From contig JAJUIB010000005.1 in NCBI GenBank assembly GCA_029265615.1, forward strand, positions 1 to 64,000: 64,000 nucleotides of DNA, read 5' to 3'. This DNA is from Spirochaetota bacterium (GTDB lineage Bacteria; Spirochaetota; Spirochaetia; Treponematales; Rectinemataceae). This document shows, piece after piece, positions 17,201 to 25,274 of the stretch. The position numbers were made by a program, and so were the translations under genes. The notes beneath the pieces were generated by a model, which was not told where the DNA came from, made no database searches, and was given only the letters and a program-made list of their open reading frames with translations. Within the stretch, counting starts at the first letter, position 1. Every line of letters starts with the position of its first letter.

Positions 17201-17293
17201 GTGCCCTGCGGTAGAAAAAGGAAGCTCAAGAAGATAGCGACGCACAAGCGTAAGAAGAAGCGGAGAAGCAATCGGCACAAGACCCGAAAGTAG
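17201..17293 (+). CDS. 30-residue AURKAIP1/COX24-type small ribosomal-protein-like protein
   Basis: GTG start with AAGGAG seven bases upstream; 30 residues, over half Lys/Arg. The sequence begins MPCGRKRKLKKIATHKRKKK and ends RRSNRHKTRK. It is nearly the same as the short 'MPSGKKRKRHKIATHKRKK...NRHKK' proteins annotated AURKAIP1/COX24 domain in Bacteroidetes and spirochaetes, which are thought to be small-subunit ribosomal components related to mitochondrial mS38. It has its own strong promoter and a terminator 24 bases after the stop, so it is a complete transcription unit. Easily missed because of its length and GTG start. Confidence 0.85.
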   Translation: MPCGRKRKLKKIATHKRKKKRRSNRHKTRK

Positions 17294-17316
17294 CGTCGCG
17301 ATCTTCGGACTGGATT

Positions 17317-17349
17317 CGGCCGCCCCCTTCAAGGGGCGGCCGTTTCACT
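17317..17349 (+). terminator. terminator of the 30-aa protein gene
   Basis: CGGCCGCCCC / GGGGCGGCCG, perfect 10-bp stem with a 6-nt loop, followed by TTTCACTT. Confidence 0.8.
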
Positions 17350-17356
17350 TCTTCGC

Positions 17357-17386
17357 TTGCGTCTACCGCTCCGGGTAGGCTAGGAT
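17357..17386 (+). promoter_or_regulatory. promoter with -10 nine bases from the start codon (17396 gene)
   Basis: TTGCGT (17357-17362), 18-nt spacer, TAGGAT (17381-17386), then 9 nt to the ATG. A GGAG overlaps the expected transcription start, so the mRNA would have almost no leader. Confidence 0.5.
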
Positions 17387-17395
17387 TGGAGCATT

Positions 17396-19360
17396 ATGGC
17401 GCGGGACCTCGATGTTTATCAGCTTGTGCGCGCGTTTGCCCACAAAAACGGCATCACCGAAATCGAGTACCGTGCCTTCGCCGATGCCTGCCAGCGCCAG
17501 GCGCGCCTTGCCTCGTCCGCTGAGCCCCTTTACCGTGATCTTGCCCTTAATCCTGACGCAGTGCTTGTGCCGCGCCTTTTCCTCTGTGCAAAGGACCAGA
17601 AGTTCGTTCTTGAGATGGCGGGCAACACGGTGCGGTCCATCATTCTGCCTGAGCGGTATTCCGATGCGTTTTTCCAGGAATATCGGCGCATGGACGAGGC
17701 CCCTGAGGTGCCTTTCCCCGACGAGGACTCGCTCAAACTCATCGTTCCGCCCGAATGGATTAAAACCCTTGCGCTCGATACGGATTTGGGCGCCGCTTCC
17801 GATAAGGGGGCGGCTGAGGGGCTACTCCTGTACAAGATCGTCTTTCCCGACAATCAACGACCCATTGTTATACCGGCGGCCTTTGTTCCTGACAAACTGA
17901 TCGAATATGCAGTCCTCAAGGTGCGCCACTACCTCCGTCGAGGCGCGAACAAGGAGTACATCCACAACAAGCTCGCCTACGCATTCGCTGGCAAAGAACT
18001 GCAGCTCAAGGACGCGCTCAGCGCCGTGCTCACTAAGCCCTATGAGGCGATCACCGAGCTCAAGAAGTCATCGAGCGACTTCACCTTTCCCTTTTGGGCC
18101 TACCTTGCAGGCCATGTCAAAAAGGATCTCGACAAAAAAACCGACAAGACACTCGAGGATCTTTCGGTGTACCAGGCGGCGGTGCTTTGCGAGTTTTATG
18201 CGAACCATTACAAGAGCAAGGCTCAAAGACTTCTCGATCTCGAGCTTGCCTATAAGGCGCTCGACCAGGCGCTTCGGAAGCCGCCCTATCATTTCACGAT
18301 CGAGGATGTGCTTGCATTCCGCGATACAAAAGGCCAGCCCCTCTTAGGCAAGTACAGCCGCGAGGAGCTCGAGGCGCGGCTCCGTGAGCTTTCGACCAAG
18401 GCGGATCCGCCTCTTCTTCCCGAGCTTCTTGTCGTGGCGACGGGGAGCGGCCGCCGTGCCTATGTGGCGAAGGATCGCCTCTTTCCGCTTGCGTTGCGCT
18501 TTGTTGCCGAGGCGCGCGAGGATCTGCGGCCGCGCCTTCTCGAGGCCTGGCGGCGCCTCCTTGCGGAGTTTAAGCGTGCGCCGGCGATGGACGACGAATC
18601 GGCCTACCTTGCGGAACTCGGCCTCCTCATCGAGGCGCGCTTTCCTCTTTTTGACGCCGTGCTCAAAGAGGGCCTCCTGCCGCTCGTCTATGCCGAACTT
18701 GTCTCCCGCGGCGAGAATCCCGCCGAACTCGACCGTCTCTTTTATAAAGGCGCGCTCATTCCCCTCGACGAGCTTCTCGACCTTCCGCGCAAGACCCTCC
18801 TTGCGGATGCCAAGATGCTCCTCCCTGTGTGGTATTCGGTTCCGTTTATTGCCGGCCTCGTGCGCCTGTTCCGCCGTCTGGGCGCTGCGCCGCGGGGCGG
18901 TGGCTCGCGGCGCGCCACCTCGCAACCAGCGGCTCGTTCTTCGGCCGCCAAGGGGATAGTGGCCGAAAAGCCTGCGCCGTCCTCGCAACCAGCACAGGCT
19001 GCTCCGAATGCTCCTAAGGATCGCCGTACCGAATTCTCACAGGCCGCCTCCGCCGTTGCCCGAGAGCTTGTGCCCTCGGGGTATAGCCTCGATGAATACC
19101 TGCGCGAGCTCGAGGGGCGATGGAACACCCTCCTCAATCCGACGGCCAAGGCGAATCTGACGGAAGACGTCAACAGCCTCGTCCGTGATTACCTAAGGAG
19201 TGTGCTTCGCACGATGCGGGCCTCGGCATTTACGCATGAGCGCGTCAAAAGTCTCGCCGCCACGCTCGCCGACAGTCCTGCTCTTCTCAAAATCAAAAAT
19301 CATGCCGCCCTTGAGCTCTATATCCAGCTCTACATGGTCAAGGTCTTGCGCCGCTCATGA
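17396..19360 (+). CDS. large spirochaete-type protein of unknown function
   Basis: 654 residues, soluble, without signal peptide. The N-terminal half mixes alpha and beta (ITEIEYRAFADACQRQARLAS; LKLIVPPEWIKTLAL); the rest is largely helical. A disordered Ser/Ala/Pro/Gln linker at about 495-545 (RRATSQPAARSSAA, APSSQPAQAAP) separates a C-terminal domain of ~110 residues (LVPSGYSLDEYLRELEGRWN; LKIKNHAALELYIQLYMVKVL). The linker DNA has a 13-base direct repeat (CCTCGCAACCAGC). I recognise this only as a conserved spirochaetal hypothetical; no function can be given. Confidence 0.7.
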   Translation: MARDLDVYQLVRAFAHKNGITEIEYRAFADACQRQARLASSAEPLYRDLALNPDAVLVPRLFLCAKDQKFVLEMAGNTVRSIILPERYSDAFFQEYRRMDEAPEVPFPDEDSLKLIVPPEWIKTLALDTDLGAASDKGAAEGLLLYKIVFPDNQRPIVIPAAFVPDKLIEYAVLKVRHYLRRGANKEYIHNKLAYAFAGKELQLKDALSAVLTKPYEAITELKKSSSDFTFPFWAYLAGHVKKDLDKKTDKTLEDLSVYQAAVLCEFYANHYKSKAQRLLDLELAYKALDQALRKPPYHFTIEDVLAFRDTKGQPLLGKYSREELEARLRELSTKADPPLLPELLVVATGSGRRAYVAKDRLFPLALRFVAEAREDLRPRLLEAWRRLLAEFKRAPAMDDESAYLAELGLLIEARFPLFDAVLKEGLLPLVYAELVSRGENPAELDRLFYKGALIPLDELLDLPRKTLLADAKMLLPVWYSVPFIAGLVRLFRRLGAAPRGGGSRRATSQPAARSSAAKGIVAEKPAPSSQPAQAAPNAPKDRRTEFSQAASAVARELVPSGYSLDEYLRELEGRWNTLLNPTAKANLTEDVNSLVRDYLRSVLRTMRASAFTHERVKSLAATLADSPALLKIKNHAALELYIQLYMVKVLRRS

Positions 19361-19464
19361 GGGTGTCGTGCGGGCGGCGAGTGCTTTTGTTGACACATTT
19401 GTTCACTAATAAGCTGTGTTTGTTCCAATAGATAAAACGCCCTTTCGTTTTTTACACTTTTCGG

Positions 19465-19492
19465 TTGCGGATTGCCTGAACCATGGTATACT
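19465..19492 (+). promoter_or_regulatory. promoter of the buk-ptb-vor operon
   Basis: TTGCGG (19465-19470), 16-nt spacer, TATACT (19487-19492), 45 bases upstream of buk. The preceding 19385-19460 stretch is unusually A/T-rich for this sequence and contains a weak A/T hairpin with a T run (19434-19453). An isolated TTGACA at 19390 has no matching -10. Confidence 0.6.
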
Positions 19493-19536
19493 GCCTTTGC
19501 GCGATCTCCCAATTATAGGCGCGGGAAGGAGCGGTT

Positions 19537-20604
19537 ATGCCGTACACGATTCTTGTCATCAATCCCGGATCGACCTCGACAAAAATCGGCGTTTTCGAGG
19601 ATCAGAAACAGGTCTTCACCGAGGGCATTGAGCACTCGGCTGAGGAAATCGGCAAATTTCCGAATATAGCCGCCCAGTACGATTTTCGTCGAAAGCACAT
19701 TGAAGCGGCGCTCGAACGGCGCGGATTTGACAAAAAGCGGCTTTCCGCAGTCGTCGGGCGCGGCGGCCTTCTGAGGCCTATCCCCGGTGGCGTTTATGCG
19801 GTGACTGAGGCGATGAAGGCCGACCTCGCCTCGGCGAAGTACGGCGAGCACGCTTCCAACCTCGGTGCCCTCATAGCTGATGCGATCGGCGCTGAACTCG
19901 GCATACCCGCCTTTATCGCGGATCCTGTCGTTGTTGACGAGCTTGACGATGTCGCCCGGGTGTCGGGGCACAAGCTTTTTTCCCGGGTTTCGATTTTCCA
20001 TGCGCTCAACCAAAAGGCGGTGTCGCGCCGCTGGTGTAAGGAACACGGCAAAAAGTACGAGGAATCCACGCTCATCGTCGCCCACATGGGTGGTGGTGTC
20101 TCCGTCGGTCTCCACAAAGACGGTCGGGTTGTCGATGTCAACAACGCCCTCAACGGCGAGGGTCCATTCAGCCCCGAGCGCTCAGGCACCCTGCCTGCGG
20201 CGCAGCTTGCCAAGCTCTGCTTCTCCGGAAAGTACACGGAGAAGGAGGTACTCAAGATGATCACGGGGCAGGGCGGCCTTGTGTCGTTCATGGGCTCCAA
20301 CGACATGCGGGTGGCCGAAAAAGCGTACCATGAGGGCGATCCTGCGGGGACGCTCTACTACCGGGCTTTTATTTACCAGGTCGGCAAGGCCATCGGGGCC
20401 CTCGCCGCCGCCGCGCGGGGCAAGGTGGATGCGATCATCCTTACGGGTGGCATTGCATACGGGAAGGAAGTCGTCCAGGGCCTTGCCGAGATGTGCGCCT
20501 TCATCGCGCCCGTTGTCGCTTATCCCGGCGAAGGAGAACTCGAGGCGCTTGCGCTTGCCGGCGTCCGCGCGCTTTCGGGCGAGGCGGCAATCCAGCAGTA
20601 CTAG
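19537..20604 (+). CDS. buk: butyrate (branched-chain acyl) kinase
   Basis: 355 residues, the family length. The ASKHA phosphate-1 motif is VINPGSTSTKIGVF, followed by GRGGLLRPIPGG, the adenosine-site motif VAHMGGGVSVG and ILTGGIAYG near the C-terminus. It converts acyl-phosphate + ADP to the free acid + ATP (butyrate, isobutyrate, isovalerate). AAGGAG precedes the ATG. It begins an operon with ptb and a 2-oxoacid:ferredoxin oxidoreductase, which points to branched-chain substrates. Confidence 0.95.
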   Translation: MPYTILVINPGSTSTKIGVFEDQKQVFTEGIEHSAEEIGKFPNIAAQYDFRRKHIEAALERRGFDKKRLSAVVGRGGLLRPIPGGVYAVTEAMKADLASAKYGEHASNLGALIADAIGAELGIPAFIADPVVVDELDDVARVSGHKLFSRVSIFHALNQKAVSRRWCKEHGKKYEESTLIVAHMGGGVSVGLHKDGRVVDVNNALNGEGPFSPERSGTLPAAQLAKLCFSGKYTEKEVLKMITGQGGLVSFMGSNDMRVAEKAYHEGDPAGTLYYRAFIYQVGKAIGALAAAARGKVDAIILTGGIAYGKEVVQGLAEMCAFIAPVVAYPGEGELEALALAGVRALSGEAAIQQY

Positions 20605-20612
20605 GAGCCGAC

Positions 20613-21512
20613 ATGAAGACGATAGCCGATATCATCGAGGCCGCGAAAAAAGGCGGCCGCAAGAGAATCGCCGTTGCGGCGGCCCAGGAGCACTCCGCGC
20701 TCGAGGCGGCGGTCGACGCCTGGAAGGCGGGGCTTGCTGAACCCATCCTTATCGGCGATCTTGCCGCGATTGAGGCGATTGGCCGCGAGCTCGGTCTGGA
20801 ACTTGCGCCCTTTGAAAAGATCGAGGAAAAGGATTTCTCGAAGTCTGCGGCGAAGGCCGTCGAGCTCGTCCGCGAAGGGCGGGCCGACATGCTTATGAAG
20901 GGGCTCCTCGACACCTCCATCATTCTCAAGGCCGCGCTCAACAAAGAGAGCGGGATCAACGCGGGGCGACTTGCGAGCCATGTCGCCGTGATGGAGGCGA
21001 AGCACTATCACAAGCTTTTCCTCGTGACGGATGCAGCGATCAACATCGCGCCCGATGTGCCTGCGAAGCTCGACATCATCGCGAACGCCGTCCAGGTGGC
21101 GAAAGCGATCGGCGTGGAGACGCCCAAGGTCGCCCTTCTTGCCGCTGTGGAAAAGGTCAATTTCGAGAAGATGCCCTGCACCGCGGATGCCGCGATCATC
21201 ACCCAGATGAATCGGCGCGGTCAGCTTAAGGGTTGCGTTGTCGATGGGCCGCTAGCCCTCGACAACGCCGTGAGCGCCGAGAGCGCGAAGATTAAAAAGA
21301 TCGTCTCCGAGGTTGCAGGCGACGCCGACATCCTCGTGACGCCCGACATCGAGGCCGGCAATGTGCTCTACAAGAGCCTCCTCGACCTCGGCGGGGCGAA
21401 GGGAGCCGGCCTCGTGATGGGCGCCGCGAAACCAATCGTACTCACGAGCCGCGCCGACACCGCGGAAACCAAACTAGCCTCCATAGCCCTCGCTTCGCTG
21501 GCGAGCCGCTAG
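20613..21512 (+). CDS. ptb: phosphate butyryltransferase
   Basis: 299 residues. Start chosen at the ATG whose AGGAG overlaps the buk stop codon; the in-frame extension to 20493 lies inside buk. Features of the phosphate acyltransferase family: 'ADMLMKGLLDTSIILKAALNKESG', 'TDAAINIAPDVPAKLDIIANAV', 'VTPDIEAGNVLYKSL'. It exchanges CoA for phosphate on butyryl-CoA or branched acyl-CoA and supplies the acyl-phosphate used by Buk. Confidence 0.95.
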   Translation: MKTIADIIEAAKKGGRKRIAVAAAQEHSALEAAVDAWKAGLAEPILIGDLAAIEAIGRELGLELAPFEKIEEKDFSKSAAKAVELVREGRADMLMKGLLDTSIILKAALNKESGINAGRLASHVAVMEAKHYHKLFLVTDAAINIAPDVPAKLDIIANAVQVAKAIGVETPKVALLAAVEKVNFEKMPCTADAAIITQMNRRGQLKGCVVDGPLALDNAVSAESAKIKKIVSEVAGDADILVTPDIEAGNVLYKSLLDLGGAKGAGLVMGAAKPIVLTSRADTAETKLASIALASLASR

Positions 21513-21528
21513 GGAAAAGGAGATACCG

Positions 21529-21744
21529 ATGGCTACCAAAGGCAAGCCCGAGATCGACCGGGAGCGCTGCAAGGGCTGCCACCTCTGTGTGCGCGCCTGC
21601 CCGACCAAGGTTCTCGCTCCGGATGAGGAGCCGAATTCCTGGGGCTACTATCCCGCGAAGGCGGCGGCCCCCGATAAGTGCATCGCCTGCGGCAACTGCT
21701 ACGCGGTCTGCCCGGACGTCGCGATCACCGTTTACAAGCTCTAA
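21529..21744 (+). CDS. vorD: 2-oxoacid:ferredoxin oxidoreductase, ferredoxin (delta) subunit
   Basis: 71 residues with two 4Fe-4S cluster motifs, CKGCHLCVRACP (about 15-26) and CIACGNCYAVCP (about 50-61). It carries electrons within the complex to external ferredoxin. AAAAGGAG precedes the start. It lies between ptb and the alpha-subunit gene with gaps of 16 and 12 bases. Confidence 0.92.
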   Translation: MATKGKPEIDRERCKGCHLCVRACPTKVLAPDEEPNSWGYYPAKAAAPDKCIACGNCYAVCPDVAITVYKL

Positions 21745-21756
21745 AGGAGGAGCGAT

Positions 21757-22824
21757 ATGGCTGAAGAAAAGCGCCTCATGAAGGGCAACGAGGCCATCGG
21801 CGAGGCCGCCGTCCGCGCCGGCTGCATGGCCTATTTCGGATACCCCATTACGCCCCAGAACGAGCTTACCGCCTACATGGCGAAGCATATGCTCGACAAG
21901 AAGCGGACCTTCATCCAGGCCGAATCCGAGACCGCCGCGATCAACATGGTCTTCGGCGCGGCGTCCACGGGCGCGCGGGCGATGACGAGTTCCTCGAGCC
22001 CGGGCATTTCGCTCAAGCAGGAGGGCATCTCCTACGCCTGCGGCGCCGATCTTCCGATGGTCATCGTCAACGTCGCGCGCTCGGGTCCGGGCCTTGGCGG
22101 CATTTCGCCCGGCCAGGCTGACTATTTCCAGTCGACGCGCGGCGGTGGCCACGGCGACTACTTCCATCTCGTTCTTGCGCCTAAGAGCGTCCAGGAGGCG
22201 GCCGACCTCACCTACAAGGCTTTCGCGCTCGCCGACAAGTGGCGCATGCCCGTGATGATCCTCGCTGACGGCCTCATCGGCCAGATGATGGAGGGCGTCG
22301 TCCTGCCGCCGCCCGTCGATCCTGCGAGCCTTCCCGCCAAGCCCTGGGCCGTGGGCTACCAGGACGCCTCGCACCGCCCGAACAACCATGTTACCTCGAT
22401 CAACCTCGTTCCTGCGGAGCTTGAGGCGCTCGTGAAGGCGCGGTTCAAGCGCTACGAAGAAATCAAGGCAACCGAGGTCCGCTACGAGGAAGTTGGCTGC
22501 GAGGACGCCGACCTCATCCTCGTCGGCTATGGCACCTCGAGCCGCGTTGCCCTCGGCGCCATCGAAATGGCGAAGGCCGAAGGGATCAAGCTCGGTCTCT
22601 TCCGCCCCATTACCCTCTGGCCCTTCCCCGCGAAGCGTATCGGTGAGCTCGCCGCCAAGGGAAAGAAGTTCCTCACGGTCGAGATGAGCATGGGTCAGAT
22701 GGTCGAGGATGTGCGCCTTGCCGCGGCGGGCAAGGGCGAGGTTTATTTTTACGGCCGCTGCGGCGGCGTCATCCCGACCGAGGACGAGGTCCTCGCTGAG
22801 GCCAAGCGCCTCCTCGGCAAGTGA
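21757..22824 (+). CDS. vorB: 2-oxoacid:ferredoxin oxidoreductase alpha subunit (VorB type)
   Basis: 355 residues. 'MKGNEAIGEAAVRAGC', 'YFGYPITPQNEL' and 'MTSSSSPGISLKQEGISYA' match VorB, the 2-ketoisovalerate-type subunit. Domain I (about 5-235) is the pyrimidine-binding domain and domain II the C-terminal transketolase-like domain (DLILVGYGTSSRVALGAIEMA). The holoenzyme oxidatively decarboxylates branched-chain 2-oxoacids to acyl-CoA and reduces ferredoxin. A 2-oxoglutarate (Kor) preference cannot be excluded by sequence, but the Buk/Ptb neighbours favour branched-chain acids. Confidence 0.9.
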   Translation: MAEEKRLMKGNEAIGEAAVRAGCMAYFGYPITPQNELTAYMAKHMLDKKRTFIQAESETAAINMVFGAASTGARAMTSSSSPGISLKQEGISYACGADLPMVIVNVARSGPGLGGISPGQADYFQSTRGGGHGDYFHLVLAPKSVQEAADLTYKAFALADKWRMPVMILADGLIGQMMEGVVLPPPVDPASLPAKPWAVGYQDASHRPNNHVTSINLVPAELEALVKARFKRYEEIKATEVRYEEVGCEDADLILVGYGTSSRVALGAIEMAKAEGIKLGLFRPITLWPFPAKRIGELAAKGKKFLTVEMSMGQMVEDVRLAAAGKGEVYFYGRCGGVIPTEDEVLAEAKRLLGK

Positions 22825-22842
22825 GCGAAGGAGCGAGAAGCC

Positions 22843-23601
22843 ATGGAACTCGTGTACGGCCACCCGAAGAGCCTTAAATCCGTCCAGACCAAGTACTGCC
22901 CCGGCTGCGGTCACGGCGTCATCCACCGCCTCGTCTGCGAGGTGATCGACGAGCTCGGGATGCAGGAAAAATCGGTCATCATGAACCCCGTCGGTTGCTC
23001 GATCTGGGCCGACCTCTACTTCGACTTCGATTCCGTTCAGTCGCCGCATGGCCGCACGCCGGCCGCTGCGACCGGCGTGAAGCGCATGCTTCCCGACCAC
23101 CTCGTCGTCTGCTATCAGGGCGACGGCGATCTCGCCGCCATTGGCACCGCGGAGATCGTCCATGCCGCGAACCGCGGCGAGAAGTTCACGGGCATCTTCG
23201 TGAACAACGCAATCTACGGCATGACCGGTGGCCAGATGGCGCCCACCACCCTTGTTGGCCAGAAAGCGACCACTGCCCCCTACGGCCGCGATCCCGTCGA
23301 TGCGGGCATGGGCTACCCGATCCAGGTCTGCGAGCTCCTCGCGACGCTCGGCGGCACCCGCTACCTTGCGCGCGGCGCGGTCGATACGCCGGCCAACGTG
23401 CGCAAGACCAAGCAGTATATCAAGAAAGCCTTCGAGGCCCAGCTCCGCGGGGAAGGTTTCGGCATGGTCGAGATACTCTCTCCTTGCCCGACCAACTGGC
23501 AGATGAAACCCGCCGAGGCTGTCGAGTGGCTCGAGCAGAACATGATGAACTACTACAAGCTCGGCGAGATTAAGAACACCCTCGAGGAGGCCAAGAAATG
23601 A
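22843..23601 (+). CDS. vorA: 2-oxoacid:ferredoxin oxidoreductase beta subunit (TPP-binding)
   Basis: 252 residues. The near-N-terminal CPGCGHG supplies cluster/TPP contacts. The thiamine-diphosphate motif is GDGDLAAIGTAEIVHAAN...NNAIYGMTGGQMAPTT. The C-terminal 'FGMVEILSPCPTNW' is also typical of the beta chain. It forms the active site with VorB. Preceded by AAGGAG. Its stop overlaps the gamma-subunit start (ATGA). Confidence 0.93.
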   Translation: MELVYGHPKSLKSVQTKYCPGCGHGVIHRLVCEVIDELGMQEKSVIMNPVGCSIWADLYFDFDSVQSPHGRTPAAATGVKRMLPDHLVVCYQGDGDLAAIGTAEIVHAANRGEKFTGIFVNNAIYGMTGGQMAPTTLVGQKATTAPYGRDPVDAGMGYPIQVCELLATLGGTRYLARGAVDTPANVRKTKQYIKKAFEAQLRGEGFGMVEILSPCPTNWQMKPAEAVEWLEQNMMNYYKLGEIKNTLEEAKK

Positions 23602-24131
23602 CCGAGAAGACCTTCATGGCGGGCTTCGGCGGCCAGGGCATCATTTCCCTTGGCCAGCTCTGGGTCTATTGCGCGATGAAGGAGGGCCTCGAGGTTACCT
23701 TCTTCCCCTTCTACGGCGCCGAAAAGCGTGGCGGTGTCGCCCGCGCCTCGGTTATCGTGTCGACGAAAGAGATTGCAAGCCCCCTCGTCACGAGCCCCGA
23801 TTCGTCCATCGTGATGAATATGGATTCCCTTCCGATCTGCGAGGAGGTTGCGAAAAAGGGCGGCCTCATGCTCATCAACTCGAGCCTCGTCAAGGTCGAT
23901 CCGAAGCGCGGCGATCTTAAGGTGATCAAGATCCCCTGCAACGACATCGCCGAGGGCATCGGGGATGTCAAGATCGCGAACATGGTGATGATGGGTGCGC
24001 TCTCCAAAGCGACGGGGGCCGTCAAGCTCGACAAGCTCGAGGCCGTGCTCAAGACCTTCTTCCCTGAGAACAAGCACAAGTTCATACCGATGAACATGGC
24101 CGCCATCGAGGCGGGCATGAAGGCGGTCTAG
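23598..24131 (+). CDS. vorC: 2-oxoacid:ferredoxin oxidoreductase gamma subunit
   Basis: 177 residues. 'MAGFGGQGIISLGQLWVYCAM' and 'FFPFYGAEKRGGVARASVIVS' are signatures of the gamma/CoA-binding domain. Coupled to vorA by a 4-nt overlap. It is the last gene of the operon; a GC-rich hairpin with TTATT lies 50 bases downstream. Confidence 0.93.
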   Translation: MTEKTFMAGFGGQGIISLGQLWVYCAMKEGLEVTFFPFYGAEKRGGVARASVIVSTKEIASPLVTSPDSSIVMNMDSLPICEEVAKKGGLMLINSSLVKVDPKRGDLKVIKIPCNDIAEGIGDVKIANMVMMGALSKATGAVKLDKLEAVLKTFFPENKHKFIPMNMAAIEAGMKAV

Positions 24132-24183
24132 TCCGGCTACCTAGCTTTCTTTTCCGCTCGACGCACAGCGGCAGAGAGCGTTT

Positions 24184-24214
24184 GGGGCCCCGCGATGCGG
24201 GGCCCCGCCTTATT
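24184..24214 (+). terminator. terminator of the buk-ptb-vor operon
   Basis: GGGGCCCCGC / GCGGGGCCCC, perfect 10-bp stem with loop GAT, followed by GCCTTATT. Each arm contains the palindrome GGGGCCCC, so alternative folds exist. Confidence 0.7.
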
Positions 24215-24259
24215 ATGCCGCATTGCGACGGTGCGGCGCCTGTGGCGGGGAAACCATGC

Positions 24260-24265
24260 TATACT
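24260..24265 (+). promoter_or_regulatory. -10-like TATACT ten bases before the start of the 24276 gene
   Basis: TATACT lies 10 nt before the ATG and no Shine-Dalgarno is visible. The -35 region is weak (GC-rich). If used, the transcript would be essentially leaderless. Confidence 0.35.
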
Positions 24266-24275
24266 CGTTTCCGCC

Positions 24276-25274
24276 ATGGAACGCTTTGCGCGCGTCATGC
24301 TCCTTCTTTTCGCGGTCGCCTTTGTCGGCGCGGCGGCGTATACAGCCGTTCTTGTGAGTTCGGGACGGAGCGCGCTTATCGGCACCGCGGGGGGCGGCGC
24401 TGCCGCGCCCCGCATGCGCTACCACCTCGTGCTCATCACCCCTGATTCGGAGGACTCATTTTACGGGGGTTTTGTGCGCGGTGCCGTCGAGCGCGCCGCT
24501 CTTGTCGGCGCCGCGGTTCAGGTGCTTCGCTACGCGCCTTCGTCGGGTGCCGAGGTGGAGCGAGCCTATGACATCGCCATCCGATCAAGGGCCGACGGCA
24601 TCATCATGGTCGTGCCGCGCGGCGACTCGGTAGCCTTGCGGGCCGAGGGCGCACGGCGCCGCGGCATTGCCTTTGTTCCCGTTGGCGCCGACCCCCAGAC
24701 ATCCGGGCCGGGCGATGCCCGTGGGGGCTTCACCCTGGCCTCAAGCGGCTTACTCCAGGGGCTCGAGGCCGGGAAGCTCGTGGGGGCGCGGCTCGGGGCG
24801 GCCGCGCGGATCGGCGTGGTACTGCCGCCGGGGGAAGAGCGTGAGTCCGCCGAGGAACCCCTCGCCCGCGGCCTGCGTGCCGCCCTTGGCGCCTATCCGG
24901 GCGCTCGGATACAGGCGACGCTGCGCGCGCGGCCCGGCGCCCTCTCAGGCGAGGAGAGCGCCTCGTCCCTCCTACGCGCTCATCCTGAGATCAACGCGCT
25001 CGTCTGCTCAAGCGCCCTCGACACGGTCGGCGCCGCCCAGGTCGTCGTCGATCTCAATCTTGTCGGCAAGGTGCTGATCGTCGGTGCCGACGAGAATGAG
25101 GAGATCCGCCGCTATCTTGCAAAAGGGGTCATCGCTGCGAGCGTGGTCCGCGACTCCCGGCGCCTCGGCGCGGAGGCAGTGCGCGCCTTTGAGAGCATCA
25201 AGGCCGGCTTGGGCGAGATTGCGCCGATCGAGGTTGGGTTCAGCCTCAAGCTGGCCGCGGAGGCCGCACCGTGA
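24276..25274 (+). CDS. membrane-anchored sugar-binding protein (ribose/xylose type), probable sensor partner
   Basis: 332 residues starting MERFARVMLLLFAVAFVGAAAYTAVLV, an uncleaved-looking signal anchor, then a Gly/Ala linker. The rest is a periplasmic binding fold of the peripl_BP_4 class: 'LVLITPDSEDSFYGGFVRGAVERAALVGAAVQVL' is reached at about residue 50 and 'INALVCSSALDTVGAAQVVVDL' later. It overlaps the histidine-kinase gene by 4 nt, so it is made together with it. By analogy with XylFII of Clostridium beijerinckii, it may present sugar occupancy to the kinase rather than feed a transporter (inference). The DNA of the linker is a near-perfect hairpin (24387-24413). Confidence 0.75.
   Translation: MERFARVMLLLFAVAFVGAAAYTAVLVSSGRSALIGTAGGGAAAPRMRYHLVLITPDSEDSFYGGFVRGAVERAALVGAAVQVLRYAPSSGAEVERAYDIAIRSRADGIIMVVPRGDSVALRAEGARRRGIAFVPVGADPQTSGPGDARGGFTLASSGLLQGLEAGKLVGARLGAAARIGVVLPPGEERESAEEPLARGLRAALGAYPGARIQATLRARPGALSGEESASSLLRAHPEINALVCSSALDTVGAAQVVVDLNLVGKVLIVGADENEEIRRYLAKGVIAASVVRDSRRLGAEAVRAFESIKAGLGEIAPIEVGFSLKLAAEAAP
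24387..24413 (+). repeat. intragenic 12-bp hairpin (one mismatch) with GCT loop
   Basis: GCGGGGGGCGGC and GCCGCGCCCCGC pair at 11 of 12 positions around GCT. It encodes the Gly/Ala linker just after the membrane anchor. Confidence 0.45.

Noticed and set aside
19390-19395. TTGACA as a second promoter upstream of buk
   Set aside because: No -10 box at 15-19 bases; the TTGCGG/TATACT pair downstream is a better promoter.
21442-23163. 573-residue open frame on the minus strand
   Set aside because: Antisense to ptb, vorD, vorB and vorA; composition (Arg/Asp/Gly/His-rich) is that of a shadow frame.
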